64,000 nt of DNA from the NCBI RefSeq assembly GCF_003634575.1, contig NZ_RBLJ01000001.1:620001-684000 (forward strand), written 5' to 3'. The translations under genes and the position numbers were made by a program. Under the pieces are notes generated by a model. The model saw nothing but the letters and a program-made list of their open reading frames with translations. It searched no databases and had not been told where the DNA came from. This DNA comes from Photorhabdus asymbiotica (lineage in GTDB: Bacteria; Pseudomonadota; Gammaproteobacteria; Enterobacterales; Enterobacteriaceae). Position 1 is the stretch's first letter; each line of letters begins with the position of its first letter. Of this stretch, positions 63,692 through 64,000 are shown piece by piece.

Positions 63692-63813
63692 TTTAAATCC
63701 CTTACAAAAACCACCATGTTTGTGATATTTATCTTAATAATAAAATAAAAAATTCCTTATTTCTGAAACATAATTAAAATTGACGAAAAACATAACGACG
63801 ACCAGGTTAAGTG

Positions 63814-64000
63814 ATGAAAAGAATTCCTTTTGATTTAGATGGTTATGAAATTTCCTTTGGCCATGCACGTAGAACTAAGATTCCGATCATAAAAATAACC
63901 CATCCCAGAAATGGCCTTTCTATTAGACCATTCTATAGTGTCAATAGAGCTAATTTGCTTGAAAGAATTCAGTACGAGACGGGTTTAAGCAATCAATATA
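63814..64000 (+). CDS. Unidentified protein, 5' part only
   Basis: An open frame running off the window: MKRIPFDLDGYEISFGHARR then TKIPIIKITHPRNGLSIRPF and further, 62 codons visible. A CAGG lies about 8 nt upstream; a GTG one codon earlier is possible. There is no signal peptide. I do not recognise the family. Its upstream region contains the octanucleotide array. Confidence 0.6.
   Translation, partial: MKRIPFDLDGYEISFGHARRTKIPIIKITHPRNGLSIRPFYSVNRANLLERIQYETGLSNQY

Larger units (their letters stand above)
62622..63813. other. Spacer from tmaR to the last gene (1.19 kb)
   Basis: It holds ERIC copy 13 (63155-63268) and a perfect 8-bp tandem array (63361-63691). A 64-codon minus-strand frame at 62700-62894 has no ribosome-binding site and no recognised motif, and I leave it out. 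The rest is AT-rich with no gene. Confidence 0.65.

Overview
The window looks like chromosomal DNA of an enterobacterium of the Photorhabdus type (order Enterobacterales, family Morganellaceae). Three things point there: low G+C with very AT-rich spacers; long blocks of genes in E. coli-like order; and an isonitrile-synthase/oxygenase pair (isnA-isnB) of the kind that makes the insect phenoloxidase inhibitor rhabduscin in Photorhabdus and Xenorhabdus. Thirteen ERIC-type palindromic repeats of about 127 bp (some internally deleted) are scattered between genes. The genus call is inference from these features; no database was searched.

Layout. 1-2.3 kb: partial thiD behind a TPP riboswitch, cspE, and pagP with a candidate PhoP box. 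2.3-11.4 kb: transport and envelope genes (aroP, a MarA/SoxS-like regulator, yidA, yddG, a DUF2165 membrane protein, amiD, an Ala/Na+ symporter). 11.4-14.2 kb: a gene-poor accessory stretch with an integrase N-terminal remnant and a heptad-repeat coiled-coil protein, next to icd. 14.3-23.6 kb: the conserved icd / rluE-nudJ-mnmA-hflD-purB-phoP-phoQ-roxA block. 24.5-29.9 kb: pepT, cobB and lolCDE on the minus strand. 30.5-34.7 kb: an orphan 109-residue protein and mfd. 35.5-40 kb: accessory island with isnA, isnB, a GNAT acetyltransferase whose C-terminus runs into an ERIC repeat, and a subtilisin-like protease. 40.1-49.8 kb: ndh, nagZ, thiK, lpoB, hinT, tatD-like ycfH, holB, tmk, mltG, pabC. 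50-56.1 kb: the fatty-acid/phospholipid cluster yceD-rpmF-plsX-fabH-fabD-fabG-acpP-fabF. 56.2-61.5 kb: yceF (maf), rluC, rne. 61.6-64 kb: an SDR-like gene, tmaR, a perfect 41-copy 8-bp tandem repeat, and the start of an unidentified gene.

How the parts connect. The yceD-to-holB series is one tightly packed minus-strand run linking phospholipid precursor synthesis (plsX), fatty-acid elongation, folate (pabC), peptidoglycan (mltG), dTTP (tmk) and DNA polymerase III (holB). PhoPQ lies in the same window as pagP, a classic PhoP target, and both have PhoP-box-like sites at about the right distance from a -10. Compared with the E. coli order, nagK, ycfL, ycfP and ptsG/fhuE are missing from their usual junctions; several of these junctions now hold ERIC repeats.

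The observations most worth following are: the ERIC copies that extend a protein or abut a start site, and their arm covariation; the octanucleotide array upstream of an unknown gene; the isnAB-GNAT-protease island lacking a linked glycosyltransferase; and opposed terminators hinting at a small RNA upstream of mfd.
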